A stretch of DNA of 59,899 nucleotides from JALHMQ01 sp037441125 (GTDB taxonomy: Bacteria; Pseudomonadota; Gammaproteobacteria; Burkholderiales; Burkholderiaceae_F): contig JBBIST010000008.1 in assembly GCA_037441125.1 (NCBI GenBank), positions 1-59,899 on the forward strand. The letters are read 5' to 3'. The stretch's first letter is position 1, and each line of letters begins with the position of its first letter. Shown piece by piece: positions 36,643 through 45,787 of the stretch. The notes under the pieces are model-generated. The model did not search any database. It saw only the letters and a program-made list of their open reading frames with translations, and had not been told where the DNA came from. The position numbers and the translations under genes were made by a program.

Positions 36643-37635
36643 TCAACCCAGAAGATGCGCGACGCCGTCGCGCTCCTCCAGCAGCTCCTTGAGCGTTGCG
36701 TCCATCTTCGTGCGCGAGAACTCGTCGACTTCCAGTCCGCGCACCCGTTCGTAGCTGCCGCCGGCGCAGGTGACGGGCACGCCGTAGACGATATCCTGCG
36801 GGATGCCGTAGCTGCCGTCCGACGGCACGCCCATCGTCACCCAGCGGCCGCCGGTGCCGAGCACCCAGTCGCGGATGTGGTCGATCGCCGCATTGGCGGC
36901 GGAGGCCGCCGACGACAGGCCGCGCGCCTCGATGATCGCCGCACCGCGCTTGCCGACGGTCGGGATGTAGCTGTCGCGGTACCAGCCCTGGTCGTTGACC
37001 ACTTCGCGCGCCGGGCGGCCGTCGATGGTGGCAAAGCGGATGTCCGGGTACATGGTCGGGCTGTGGTTGCCCCAGACGACGATGCGCTCGACGCTCGACA
37101 CCGGCTTGCCGGCGCGTGCAGCCAGTTGCGACAGCGCGCGGTTGTGGTCGAGCCGCATCATGGCCGTGAAACTCGACTTCGGCAGGCTCGGCGCCGACTT
37201 CATCGCGATGTAGGCATTGGTGTTGGCCGGATTGCCGACCACCAGGACCTTGACGCTGCGGCTGGCCGCCCGGTCGAGCGCTTTGCCCTGGGCGGTGAAG
37301 ATCTGGGCGTTGGCCGCCAGCAGGTCCTTGCGCTCCATGCCGGGCCCGCGCGGGCGCGCCCCGACCAGCAGCGCGACCTCGGCGTCCTTGAAGGCGCCCA
37401 GCGGATCGCTGTGCGCCTGCATGCCGGCGAGCAGCGGGAAGGCGCAGTCGTCAAGCTCCATCATGACGCCCTTCAACGCCTTCTGCGCCTTCTCGTCGGC
37501 GATCTCGAGCAGTTGCAGGATCACCGGCTGATCCTTGCCGAGCATCTCGCCGCTGGCGATGCGAAACAGGATCGCGTATCCGATCTGGCCGGCAGCGCCG
37601 GTGACGGCGACTCGAACGGGGGCTTTGCGGGTCAT
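36643..37635 (-). CDS. mdh: Malate dehydrogenase
   Basis: A 330-aa NAD-dependent enzyme oxidising malate to oxaloacetate, of the cytosolic-like group found in betaproteobacteria. VTGAAGQIGYAILFRIASGE is the NAD loop, RPRGPGMERKDLL the mobile substrate loop with catalytic Arg, RLDHNRA the next Arg, and WGNHSPTMYPD holds the catalytic His. ATG 37635 gives the typical MTRKAPVRVAVTG start. First gene of the long minus-strand series, divergent from the gntR regulator; a palindrome lies between them. Confidence 0.95.
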   Translation of the reverse strand: MTRKAPVRVAVTGAAGQIGYAILFRIASGEMLGKDQPVILQLLEIADEKAQKALKGVMMELDDCAFPLLAGMQAHSDPLGAFKDAEVALLVGARPRGPGMERKDLLAANAQIFTAQGKALDRAASRSVKVLVVGNPANTNAYIAMKSAPSLPKSSFTAMMRLDHNRALSQLAARAGKPVSSVERIVVWGNHSPTMYPDIRFATIDGRPAREVVNDQGWYRDSYIPTVGKRGAAIIEARGLSSAASAANAAIDHIRDWVLGTGGRWVTMGVPSDGSYGIPQDIVYGVPVTCAGGSYERVRGLEVDEFSRTKMDATLKELLEERDGVAHLLG

Positions 37636-37876
37636 CAGAAGTCTCCGAGGAGGAAGCGGGGGCGACAGGCAACTGAGGACCGCGGCGGCCACGCCTCAAG
37701 CGGCATCGGGTCGGCAACGGTCCGGCGAAAAATATCCAATCGTGAGGCCTGCAGCGCGCCGCGGTTTGTCCGCGCGCAGACGGCGTGCTCGACGGGGGCC
37801 TGCGGCGCCGGGTGGCGCCGTTCAGACGGCCCCGGCGCGCTCGCCGGCGCCCGAATCCGTCCGCGAGTATAGTCAA

Positions 37877-37890
37877 GTCTTATATAAGAC
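37877..37890. promoter_or_regulatory. GTCTTATATAAGAC palindrome, probable GntR operator
   Basis: A perfect 14-bp palindrome in the 301-base space between mdh and gntR, 47 bases before the regulator's ATG. It is AT-rich in a GC-rich genome and overlaps sequence usable as -10 in either direction (TATAAG, TATATA). Position and symmetry suggest the site where the adjacent GntR protein controls mdh-prp and its own/sdh operon. The remaining part of the gap shows nothing else clear. Confidence 0.65.
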
Positions 37891-37936
37891 ATAAGAATAC
37901 TTGCCACCGCTGTTGGATTCAGGTCAACTCGCGCGC

Positions 37937-38692
37937 ATGCCAGCGACTTCGGACAAGAGTAGCGACGCCGGCCGGCCGGCGGTGTTCGCGCCGCTGTATC
38001 GCCAGATCAAGCGCCTGCTGGTGGCCGGCCTCGAGCAGGGCGAGTGGCGGCCGGGCGAGCCGATTCCCTCGGAAGTGGAACTGGCGGCGCGCTTCCAGGT
38101 GAGCCAGGGCACGGTGCGCAAGGCGATCGAGGAACTGGCGGCCGAGAACCTGCTGGTGCGGCGCCAGGGCAAGGGCACCTTCGTCGCTACCCATCATGAG
38201 CCGCGCGCCCAGTATCGCTTCCTGCGCATGCAGCCCGACAGCGGCGTGGCGGTGCCGGCGCACAGCCGCTTTCTCGAGTGCCGCCGCCAGCGCGCTGCCG
38301 CCGACGTGGCCGCACTGCTCGAACTCAAGGCCGGCGATCCGGTCGTGTTCGTGCGGCGCCTGCTCGAGTTCGACCAGGTGCCGACCGTGCTCGACGACAT
38401 CTGGCTGCCGGGAGCGGTCTTCAAGGGCCTGACCGCCGAGCGGCTGGCGCAGTATCACGGACCGCTGTACGGCCTGTTTGAGTCCGAGTTCGGCACCCGG
38501 ATGATCCGCGCCGAGGAGCGCATCCGCGCGGTGGCCGCCGAAGGCGCGGCGGCCGAGGCGCTGGCGGTCGAGGCCGGCACGCCGCTGCTGCTGGTCGAGC
38601 GCGTGTCCTTCACCTACGGCGAGCGGCCGGTCGAGATCCGGCGCGGCCTGTGCGTGACGCGCGAGCATCACTATCACAACACGCTCACCTGA
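37937..38692 (+). CDS. GntR-family transcriptional regulator (HutC/UTRA type)
   Basis: A 251-aa regulator. The winged helix lies at residues 15-85 (FAPLYRQIKRLLVAGLEQGE, then SEVELAARFQVSQGTVRKAI), and the UTRA effector domain at about 105-250 (GDPVVFVRRLLEFDQVPTVL, LLLVERVSFTYGERPVEIRR). It sits between mdh and sdhCDAB, the usual place for a TCA-cycle GntR regulator in betaproteobacteria; the effector is not known from sequence. ATG 37937 is chosen; no strong ribosome binding site is visible. Confidence 0.9.
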   Translation: MPATSDKSSDAGRPAVFAPLYRQIKRLLVAGLEQGEWRPGEPIPSEVELAARFQVSQGTVRKAIEELAAENLLVRRQGKGTFVATHHEPRAQYRFLRMQPDSGVAVPAHSRFLECRRQRAAADVAALLELKAGDPVVFVRRLLEFDQVPTVLDDIWLPGAVFKGLTAERLAQYHGPLYGLFESEFGTRMIRAEERIRAVAAEGAAAEALAVEAGTPLLLVERVSFTYGERPVEIRRGLCVTREHHYHNTLT

Positions 38693-38821
38693 GGCTTGCG
38701 TGGCGACAAGGACGCGCCGGCATGGTGGCGCCGGTCGGAATCGGCGAAAATGCGCTGCCTGCCGCCTGCGATCGGGCGCGGCGCGGGCGATCGAGACAAC
38801 AACGATACGAAGAGCCGCATC

Positions 38822-39244
38822 ATGAGTCCGTCGTCTCCGTTGCAAGGGGCGCGCCGCCGTCCCGAGATCCGCAACATCCACATCACGCAGATCATCGGCT
38901 ACCGCCTGCCGCCGGCCGGCATCGTGTCGATCCTGCACCGGATCTCGGGCGCGGCGCTGTTCCTGTTCCTGCCGCTGCTGCTTTGGCTGTTCGATCAGTC
39001 GCTGATCAGCGAACTGAGCTTCGCGCGCCTCGTCGAGTTCGCCGGCCAGTGGTGGGTCAAGCTGATCCTGGTCGGACTGATCTGGGCCTTTCTGCATCAC
39101 CTGGTGGCCGGCATCCGCTACCTGCTGCTCGACCTGCACCTCGGCCTCGATCCGGGAACGGCACGTGCCAGCGCGCTGGCCGTGTTCGCGGTCAGCCTGC
39201 CGCTGGCGGCGGCCGCCGGGTTGCGCCTGTTCGGAGTGATCTGA
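38822..39244 (+). CDS. sdhC: Succinate dehydrogenase cytochrome b556 subunit SdhC
   Basis: A 140-aa inner-membrane protein, three transmembrane helices, one of two heme/quinone anchors of complex II. The motif RPEIRNIHITQIIGYRLPP and SILHRISGAALF (with the Ser/Arg quinone-site residues) is typical, and HHLVAGIRYLLLD contains the heme His. ATG 38822 is preferred. Stop overlaps the sdhD start (TGATG-type). Confidence 0.92.
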   Translation: MSPSSPLQGARRRPEIRNIHITQIIGYRLPPAGIVSILHRISGAALFLFLPLLLWLFDQSLISELSFARLVEFAGQWWVKLILVGLIWAFLHHLVAGIRYLLLDLHLGLDPGTARASALAVFAVSLPLAAAAGLRLFGVI

Positions 39245-39615
39245 TGGCGACCGACTCTTCCGGCATCGGCCCGAAGCGGCTGGTGGTCGGCGCGCACTAC
39301 GGCGTCGGCGGCTTCCTGGCGCAGCGCCTGACCGCGATCGTGCTGGCGCTGTACACGCTCGTGCTCTTGGCGCTCGTGCTGTGGCGGCGCGACCTGTCGT
39401 ACGAAGGCTGGGCGAGCCTGTTCGTGCCGCTGTGGATGAAGGCGCTGACCCTGATCGCGCTCGCCGCGCTGCTGTATCACGCCTGGATCGGCGTGCGCGA
39501 CATCTGGATGGACTACGTCAAGCCGACCGCAATCCGGCTGGCATTGCAGACCCTGACCGCGCTGTGGCTCGCCTACTGCGCCGTGTGGTCGGTGCAGATC
39601 CTTTGGAGAGTCTGA
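39244..39615 (+). CDS. sdhD: Succinate dehydrogenase membrane anchor subunit SdhD
   Basis: A 123-aa protein with three hydrophobic helices. KRLVVGAHYGVGGFLAQRLT at the N terminus and YHAWIGVRDIWMDYVKPTAI (heme His in YHAWIG, quinone Asp/Tyr after it) match SdhD. It overlaps sdhC by one base and is followed after 4 bases by sdhA. Confidence 0.92.
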   Translation: MATDSSGIGPKRLVVGAHYGVGGFLAQRLTAIVLALYTLVLLALVLWRRDLSYEGWASLFVPLWMKALTLIALAALLYHAWIGVRDIWMDYVKPTAIRLALQTLTALWLAYCAVWSVQILWRV

Positions 39616-39619
39616 GGTC

Positions 39620-41398
39620 ATGGCCGCGTCGGTCTCTGGGATTGCTCGGCGGCGCTTCGACGCCGTGATCGTCGGCGCCGGCGGCGCCGGCATGCGCTGC
39701 TCGCTGCAACTGGCGCAGGCGGGCCTGAACGTGGCGGTGCTGTCGAAAGTGTTCCCGACGCGTTCGCATACGGTGGCGGCGCAGGGCGGCATCGGCGCCA
39801 GCCTCGGCAACATGAGCGAGGACCAGTGGCTGTGGCACATGTTCGACACGGTCAAGGGCTCCGACTACCTCGGCGACCAGGACGCGATCGAGTTCATGTG
39901 CCGCGAGGCGCCGAAGGTGGTCTACGAGCTCGAGCACTACGGCATGCCCTTCGACCGCAACCCGGACGGCACGATCTACCAGCGGCCCTTCGGCGGCCAC
40001 TCGGCGCACTTCGGCGAGAAGCCGGTGCCGCGTGCCTGCGCCGCCGCCGACCGCACCGGCCACGCGCTGCTGCACACGCTGTACCAGCGCAACGTCGCCG
40101 CGCGCACACAGTTCTACGTCGAGTGGATGGCGCTCGACCTGATCATGGACGCCGACGGCGACTGCGTCGGCGTGATCGCGCTCGAGATGGAGACCGGCGA
40201 GCCGATGATCTTCGAGGGCAAGGTCACGGTGCTCGCCACCGGCGGCGCCGGCCGCATCTGGGCCGCCAGCACCAACGCCTACATCAACACCGGCGACGGC
40301 CTCGGCCTGGCGGCGCGCGCCGGCCTGCCGCTCGAAGACATGGAGTTCTGGCAGTTCCATCCGACCGGCGTGGCCGGCGCCGGCGTGCTGATCACCGAGG
40401 GCGTGCGCGGCGAGGGCGGGATCCTGCTCAACGACCGCGGCGAGCGCTTCATGGAGCGCTACGCGCCGACGCTCAAGGACCTGGCGCCGCGCGACTTCGT
40501 CTCGCGCAGCATGGACCAGGAGATCAAGGAAGGGCGCGGCTGCGGTCCCGACAAGGACCACGTGCTGCTCAAGCTCGACCATCTGGGCGCCGAGACGATC
40601 ATGAAGCGGCTGCCCAGCATCCGCGAGATCGCGATCAAGTTCGCCAACGTCGACCCGATCCGCGAGCCGATCCCGGTGGTGCCGACGATCCACTATCAGA
40701 TGGGCGGCGTGCCGGCGAACCTGCACGGCGAGGTCGTGGCGCCGCGCGGCGGCGATGCCAACGCCGTGGTCGGCGGCCTGTATGCGATCGGCGAGTGCGC
40801 CTGCGTCAGCGTTCACGGCGCCAACCGCCTGGGCACCAACTCGCTGCTCGACCTCGTGGTCTTCGGCCGCGCCGCCGGCAACCACATCGTCGCCAAGCTG
40901 AAGCAGGCGCCCGGCGAGCACAAGCCGCTGCCGGCCGGCGCCGGCGAGGCGACGCGCGCGCGCCTGGCGGCGCTCGATGCGAGAGCCGGCGGCGAGCGCA
41001 CGCAGGAGGTCGCCAACGACATCAGGCGCACGATGCAGGCGCACTGCGGCGTGTTTCGCACCGGCGCGCTGCTGCAGGCCGGGGCGCAGAAGATCATGGA
41101 ACTCGACCAGCGGCGCCAGGCGGTGGCGATCGACGACAAGTCCAAGGTGTTCAACACCGCGCGTATCGAGGCGCTCGAACTCGATAACCTGATCGAGACC
41201 GCCAAGGCGACCATCGTCTCGGCCGCGGCGCGCACCGAAAGCCGCGGCGCGCACGCGCGCGACGACTTTCCAGAGCGCAACGACGGCGAGTGGATCAAGC
41301 ACACGCTCTGGTACGCCGACGGCCGGCTCGCCTACAAGCCGGTCAACATGCAGCCGCTCTCGGTCGAGACCTTCCAGCCCAAGAAGCGCACGTTCTGA
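39620..41398 (+). CDS. sdhA: Succinate dehydrogenase flavoprotein subunit SdhA
   Basis: A 592-aa FAD protein, the succinate-oxidising subunit of complex II on the cytoplasmic face. GAGGAGMRCSLQLAQAG binds FAD; the covalent FAD His is in TRSHTVAAQGGIGAS; the active-site region is HPTGVAGAGVLITEGVRGEG, and IPVVPTIHYQMGGVPAN follows. Length is standard. Part of sdhCDAB. Confidence 0.96.
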   Translation: MAASVSGIARRRFDAVIVGAGGAGMRCSLQLAQAGLNVAVLSKVFPTRSHTVAAQGGIGASLGNMSEDQWLWHMFDTVKGSDYLGDQDAIEFMCREAPKVVYELEHYGMPFDRNPDGTIYQRPFGGHSAHFGEKPVPRACAAADRTGHALLHTLYQRNVAARTQFYVEWMALDLIMDADGDCVGVIALEMETGEPMIFEGKVTVLATGGAGRIWAASTNAYINTGDGLGLAARAGLPLEDMEFWQFHPTGVAGAGVLITEGVRGEGGILLNDRGERFMERYAPTLKDLAPRDFVSRSMDQEIKEGRGCGPDKDHVLLKLDHLGAETIMKRLPSIREIAIKFANVDPIREPIPVVPTIHYQMGGVPANLHGEVVAPRGGDANAVVGGLYAIGECACVSVHGANRLGTNSLLDLVVFGRAAGNHIVAKLKQAPGEHKPLPAGAGEATRARLAALDARAGGERTQEVANDIRRTMQAHCGVFRTGALLQAGAQKIMELDQRRQAVAIDDKSKVFNTARIEALELDNLIETAKATIVSAAARTESRGAHARDDFPERNDGEWIKHTLWYADGRLAYKPVNMQPLSVETFQPKKRTF

Positions 41399-41408
41399 GG
41401 CCCGCGCG

Positions 41409-42167
41409 ATGACCGCCAACCGTTCCCCCGAAGCCGCCGCAGTCGCCGCCACCGCTGCCGCCCGCGTCGTCAGGTTCGAGATTTACCGCTACGACCCGGA
41501 CAAGGACGCCAAGCCGTACATGCAGAAGCTCGAGGTGCGGCTGGCGCCGTCGGACAAGATGCTGCTCGACGCGCTGATCCGCATCAAGAGCGACGTCGAC
41601 GACAGCCTGTCGCTGCGCCGCTCGTGCCGCGAGGGCGTGTGCGGGTCGGACGCGATGAACATCAACGGCAAAAACGGCCTGGCCTGTACCACCAACCTGC
41701 GCGACCTGAAGGAGCCGATCGTCCTGCGGCCGCTGCCGGGACTGCCGGTGGTGCGCGACCTGATCGTCGACATGTCGCAGTTCTTCGCCCAGTACCACTC
41801 GATCAAGCCGTACCTGATCAACGACACGCCGCCGCCGGACCGCGAACGCCTGCAGTCGCCGGCGCAGCGCGAGGAGCTCGATGGCCTGTACGAGTGCATC
41901 CTGTGCGCCTGCTGCTCGACTTCCTGCCCGAGCTTCTGGTGGAACCCGGACAAGTTCGTCGGCCCGGCCGGCCTGCTGCAGGCCTACCGCTTCATCGCCG
42001 ACAGCCGCGACCAGGCCACCGGCGAGCGACTGGACAACCTGAACGACCCGTACCGTCTGTTCCGCTGCCACACGATCATGAACTGCGTCGACGTCTGTCC
42101 GAAGGGGCTCAATCCGACGCGCGCGATCGGCAAGATCAAGGAGATGCTGGTCCGGCGCGCGGTCTAG
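41409..42167 (+). CDS. sdhB: Succinate dehydrogenase iron-sulfur subunit SdhB
   Basis: A 252-aa protein with three Fe-S clusters: 2Fe-2S in SCREGVCGSDAMNINGKNG plus a later Cys, 4Fe-4S in ECILCACCSTSCPSFWWN, and 3Fe-4S/4Fe-4S ligands in CHTIMNCVDVCPKGLNP. It passes electrons from SdhA to the membrane quinone. It has an N-terminal extension of about 15 residues rich in Ala compared with common SdhB. Followed by sdhE. Confidence 0.96.
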   Translation: MTANRSPEAAAVAATAAARVVRFEIYRYDPDKDAKPYMQKLEVRLAPSDKMLLDALIRIKSDVDDSLSLRRSCREGVCGSDAMNINGKNGLACTTNLRDLKEPIVLRPLPGLPVVRDLIVDMSQFFAQYHSIKPYLINDTPPPDRERLQSPAQREELDGLYECILCACCSTSCPSFWWNPDKFVGPAGLLQAYRFIADSRDQATGERLDNLNDPYRLFRCHTIMNCVDVCPKGLNPTRAIGKIKEMLVRRAV

Positions 42168-42191
42168 CGGGTCGGGCGGGCAGGGGTGGCG

Positions 42192-42452
42192 ATGACCGCG
42201 GCGGCCGACCTCGAGCGGCGCCGGTTGCGCTGGCGGGCGCGCCGCGGCCTGCTCGAAAACGACGTGATCCTCGGCCGCTTTCTCGACCGCCACGAACACA
42301 CTCTTGACCAAGCGCAGATCGCCGCCCTGCTGCGTCTGCTCGAATTGCCCGACAACGAATTGCTGGATCTGCTGCTCGCGCGGCGCGAACCCGGCAACCC
42401 GCTCGATACGGAGGAGGATCGAGACCTGCTGGCCCGACTGCGGGCCGTCTGA
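42192..42452 (+). CDS. sdhE: FAD assembly factor SdhE
   Basis: An 86-aa protein of the SdhE/YgfY family that helps attach FAD to SdhA. The conserved RGLLENDVILGRFLDRH matches the RGxxE motif, and the helical C terminus LPDNELLDLLLARREPG is typical. AGGGG lies five bases before ATG 42192. Operon position directly after sdhB supports the call. Confidence 0.9.
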   Translation: MTAAADLERRRLRWRARRGLLENDVILGRFLDRHEHTLDQAQIAALLRLLELPDNELLDLLLARREPGNPLDTEEDRDLLARLRAV

Positions 42453-42538
42453 CCGCGATCGGTGCACCCGCCCCGAGCGCCACTGCCTCGACCGCCGCCG
42501 CCGATGCGTCCGCCCAACCTGAACCCCGAGGAACCGAC

Positions 42539-43855
42539 ATGGCACTTCCGGCACCCAGCGACAAGGCCACGCTGAGCTTCAACGACGGCACGGCGGCGCT
42601 CGAGATCCCGATTTACAGGGGCACGATCGGCCCCGACGTGCTCGACATCCGCCAGCTTTACGCCAAGACCGGCAAGTTCACCTACGACCCTGGGTTTCTG
42701 TCGACCGCGTCGTGCAACTCGACGATCACCTTCATCGACGGCGACAAGGGCGAGCTGCTGTACCGCGGCTACCCGATCGAGCAGCTTGCCACCCGCTGCG
42801 ACTTCCTCGAGGTCTGCCATCTGCTGCTGTTCGGCGAGCTGCCGCGGGCCGACGAGCGCGCCGAGTTCAACAAGCGCGTCGCCCATCACACGATGGTGCA
42901 CGAGCAGATGCAGTTCTTCCTGCGCGGCTTCCGGCGCGACGCGCACCCGATGGCGGTCCTCACCGGGCTGGTCGGGGCGATGTCGGCCTTCTACCCGGAC
43001 TCAATCAACCTCAACGACCCCTGGCAGCGCGAGGTGTCGGCGATCCGCCTGATCGCCAAGCTGCCGACGCTGGTGGCGATGGCCTACAAGTACACGGTCG
43101 GCCAGCCGCTGATCTATCCGCGCAACGACCTTTCATACGCCGCCAACTTCATGCGCATGATGTTCGCGGTGCCGGCCGAGGACTACCGGGTCAACGACGT
43201 GCTGGTGCGGGCGATGGACCGGATCTTCATCCTGCATGCCGACCACGAGCAGAACGCCTCGACCTCGACCGTGCGCCTGTGCGCCAGCTCCGGCACCAAC
43301 CCCTTCGCGGCGATCGCCGCCGGGGTCGCCTGCCTGTGGGGTCCGGCGCACGGCGGCGCCAACGAGGCCTGCCTGAACATGCTCTACGACCTGCAGCGCG
43401 AGGGCGGCGTGGCCAAGATCGGCGAGTTCATCGCCAAGGTCAAGGACAAGAACAGCAACGTGCGCCTGATGGGCTTCGGCCACCGCGTCTACAAGAACTA
43501 CGACCCGCGCGCCAAGCTGATGCGCGAGACCTGCCACGAGGTGCTCGGCGAGCTCGGCCTGCACGACGACCCGCTGTTCAAGCTGGCGATGACGCTGGAG
43601 AAGATCGCGCTCGAGGACGACTACTTCGTCAGCCGCAAGCTGTACCCGAACGTCGACTACTACTCGGGCATCGTGCAGAAGGCGATCGGCGTCCCGGTGT
43701 CGCTGTTCACGGCGATCTTCGCGCTCGCGCGCACCGTCGGCTGGATCGCGCAGTTGAGCGAGATGATCTCCGACCCCGAGTACAAGATCGGCCGGCCGCG
43801 CCAACTCTACGTCGGCTCGACGCCGCGCGAAGTCAAGCCGGTCGCGCAGCGCTGA
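42539..43855 (+). CDS. gltA: Citrate synthase GltA (type II)
   Basis: A 438-aa enzyme joining acetyl-CoA and oxaloacetate. Catalytic His in ILHADHEQNASTSTVRLCAS and in GFGHRVYKNYDPRAK, and Asp in EDDYFVSRKLYPNVDYYSG. The long N-terminal domain (DGTAALEIPIYRGTIGPDVL) is that of the NADH-sensitive hexameric type. GAGGAA is eight bases before the ATG. Last gene of the sdh operon on this strand; in related genomes sucAB would follow directly, but here opposite-strand genes intervene. Confidence 0.96.
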   Translation: MALPAPSDKATLSFNDGTAALEIPIYRGTIGPDVLDIRQLYAKTGKFTYDPGFLSTASCNSTITFIDGDKGELLYRGYPIEQLATRCDFLEVCHLLLFGELPRADERAEFNKRVAHHTMVHEQMQFFLRGFRRDAHPMAVLTGLVGAMSAFYPDSINLNDPWQREVSAIRLIAKLPTLVAMAYKYTVGQPLIYPRNDLSYAANFMRMMFAVPAEDYRVNDVLVRAMDRIFILHADHEQNASTSTVRLCASSGTNPFAAIAAGVACLWGPAHGGANEACLNMLYDLQREGGVAKIGEFIAKVKDKNSNVRLMGFGHRVYKNYDPRAKLMRETCHEVLGELGLHDDPLFKLAMTLEKIALEDDYFVSRKLYPNVDYYSGIVQKAIGVPVSLFTAIFALARTVGWIAQLSEMISDPEYKIGRPRQLYVGSTPREVKPVAQR

Positions 43856-43869
43856 GAAAGCGAGGGCCG

Positions 43870-44574
43870 TCAGCCGCCGCGGCCGGCGGCGACCACCGGC
43901 CGCATGGCAAAGCCGTCGTGCAGGCGGTTCAGCGGCATCGCGAAGTCGAACCGGTCGACCTGCGTGCAGCAGTCCAGATCGGCGCGCGGCAGATGCGCTT
44001 CGCCGCCGGCGGCGAAGCGGCGGCCGAAGTCGGAATTGCGCACGCGCGTGGCGAACGGCTCCCGCGGCGGGTCGCCGCCGGCGAGCAGCGCGGCGATCAG
44101 ATCGGCGCAGGCGTGGTCCTCGTCGCCGTCGCGGTCGACCCAGGCACCGGTGGTCACGAGCGTCACCAGCGCCGGCCGCAGCAGCCGCAGATAGGCGGCC
44201 GTGGCTGTGGCGTTGACCAGGCTGGCCGCCAGCAGCACGCGCGCGTGCCCGCAGGCGGTCAGCGCGTGCATGCCGCCGGCGGTGAACTGGATCACGCGCC
44301 GGCCGCGCAGATCGAGCGCCGCCACCTGCGACGGCGAGTTGCCGAGGTCGAGTCCCGGTGCCGGCGCACCGCCGCCGACGGCACCGAGCGCCAGCGCTTC
44401 CGGGTGACGCCGGCGCAGCGCCTGGGCTTCGGCGAGCGAACCGACCGGCAGCACCTCGATCGCGCCGCGATCGAACGCGTAGGCGCAGGTGGTGAACGAA
44501 CGCAGCACGTCGATCACCACCACCGCGCCGTGCAGGTGGCTGCACTCGGCGGCTTCGCAGCGAACGACCTGCAT
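43870..44574 (-). CDS. 2-phosphosulfolactate phosphatase (ComB) family protein
   Basis: A 234-aa protein. VVIDVLRSFTTCAYAFDRGA, GLDLGNSPSQVAAL, VIQFTAGGMHALTACGHARV and LLAASLVNATATA follow the ComB fold, and DEDHACADLIAALL holds likely metal ligands. ComB makes sulfolactate in methanogen coenzyme M synthesis, but homologues are widespread in bacteria that lack coenzyme M and their substrate is unknown. Convergent with gltA (14-base gap); downstream of the cystathionine genes. Confidence 0.82.
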   Translation of the reverse strand: MQVVRCEAAECSHLHGAVVVIDVLRSFTTCAYAFDRGAIEVLPVGSLAEAQALRRRHPEALALGAVGGGAPAPGLDLGNSPSQVAALDLRGRRVIQFTAGGMHALTACGHARVLLAASLVNATATAAYLRLLRPALVTLVTTGAWVDRDGDEDHACADLIAALLAGGDPPREPFATRVRNSDFGRRFAAGGEAHLPRADLDCCTQVDRFDFAMPLNRLHDGFAMRPVVAAGRGG

Positions 44575-44625
44575 CGCGGCGCCGGGGAGGGGGAGGGGGG
44601 CGGAAGCGCCGCGATCCGGCCGCGT

Positions 44626-45786
44626 CTAGACCGCAGCCAGCGCCTGCTCGAGATCGGCGATCAGGTCGGCGATGTCCTCGACGCCGACCGATAGCCGCAC
44701 CAGCGAGTCGCCGATGCCGAGCTGCGCGCGCACCTCGGCCGGGACCGAGGCGTGGGTCATGATCGCCGGGTGCTCGATCAGGCTCTCGACGCCGCCCAGG
44801 CTCTCGGCCAGGATGAACAGCCGGCAGCGCTCGAGAAAGCGGCGCGCCTCGGTCTCGCCGCCCTTGAGAAGCATCGACACCATGCCGCCGCCGGCGCGCA
44901 TCTGGCGCCGCGCCAGCGCGTGCTGCGGGTGACTTTCCAGACCCGGGTAGATCACGCGCTCGACCTGCGGCTGGCGCTCGAGCCAGCGCGCCACTTCGAG
45001 CGCGTTGGCGCAATGCCGTTCCATGCGCAGGGCGAGTGTCTTCAGTCCGCGGTTGGCGAGGAAGCAGTCGAAGGGGCTGGGAATCGATCCGACCGCGTTC
45101 TGCAGGAACGCAAGCCGTTCGGCCAGCGCCGGGTCGGCGGCGGCGACGACGCCGCCGACCAGGTCCGAGTGTCCGTTCAGGTACTTGGTCGCCGAGTGCA
45201 GCACGAGGTCGATGCCGAGCGCCAGCGGCTGCTGCACCCAGGGCGAGGCGAAAGTGTTGTCGACCACGGTCAGGATGCCGCGGCTGCGCGCGATCGCCGC
45301 CACCTCGGCCAGGTCGACCAGCTTGAGCAGCGGGTTGCTCGGCGACTCGACCCAGATCAGGCGCGTGTCAGGCGCGATCTGCGCTTCGATCTGCGCCCGC
45401 GAGGCGAACGGCGAGTAGCCGAAGCGCAGGCCGGCCGAGCGCCGGCGCACGCGCTCGAACAGCCGCCGCGTGCCGCCGTACAGATCGTCGAGCGCGAGCA
45501 CGTGGCTGCCGGCGTCGAGCAGCTCGAGCACGCTGGCGGCCGCCGCCATGCCGGAGGAAAAAGCGCATGCACTGTAGCCACCTTCGAGCGCTGCGACCGC
45601 GCGCTCGTAGGCCGATCGCGTCGGGTTGTGCGTGCGCGCGTAGTCGAGTCCCTTGTGCACGCCGGGGCTCGACTGCACGTAGGTCGAGGTGGCGTAGATC
45701 GGCGGGATCACGGCGCCGGTGGTCGGATCGGGGTCCTGGCCGGCGTGGATCGCCAGCGTGGCGAAGCGATGCTTGTGATCGTTCAT
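44626..45786 (-). CDS. Cystathionine gamma-lyase / gamma-synthase family PLP enzyme
   Basis: A 386-aa Cys/Met metabolism enzyme. PLP Lys in LHSATKYLNGHSDLVGG; YARTHNPTRSAYERAVAALE and VDNTFASPWVQQPLALGIDL are typical, with the C-terminal SLGGVESLIEHPAIMTHASV. It begins one base after the stop of the cystathionine beta-synthase gene, so the pair would convert homocysteine to cysteine via cystathionine (reverse transsulfuration); hence gamma-lyase is favoured over gamma-synthase. Either can release hydrogen sulfide as a side reaction. Confidence 0.88.
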   Translation of the reverse strand: MNDHKHRFATLAIHAGQDPDPTTGAVIPPIYATSTYVQSSPGVHKGLDYARTHNPTRSAYERAVAALEGGYSACAFSSGMAAAASVLELLDAGSHVLALDDLYGGTRRLFERVRRRSAGLRFGYSPFASRAQIEAQIAPDTRLIWVESPSNPLLKLVDLAEVAAIARSRGILTVVDNTFASPWVQQPLALGIDLVLHSATKYLNGHSDLVGGVVAAADPALAERLAFLQNAVGSIPSPFDCFLANRGLKTLALRMERHCANALEVARWLERQPQVERVIYPGLESHPQHALARRQMRAGGGMVSMLLKGGETEARRFLERCRLFILAESLGGVESLIEHPAIMTHASVPAEVRAQLGIGDSLVRLSVGVEDIADLIADLEQALAAV

Positions 45787-45787
45787 G

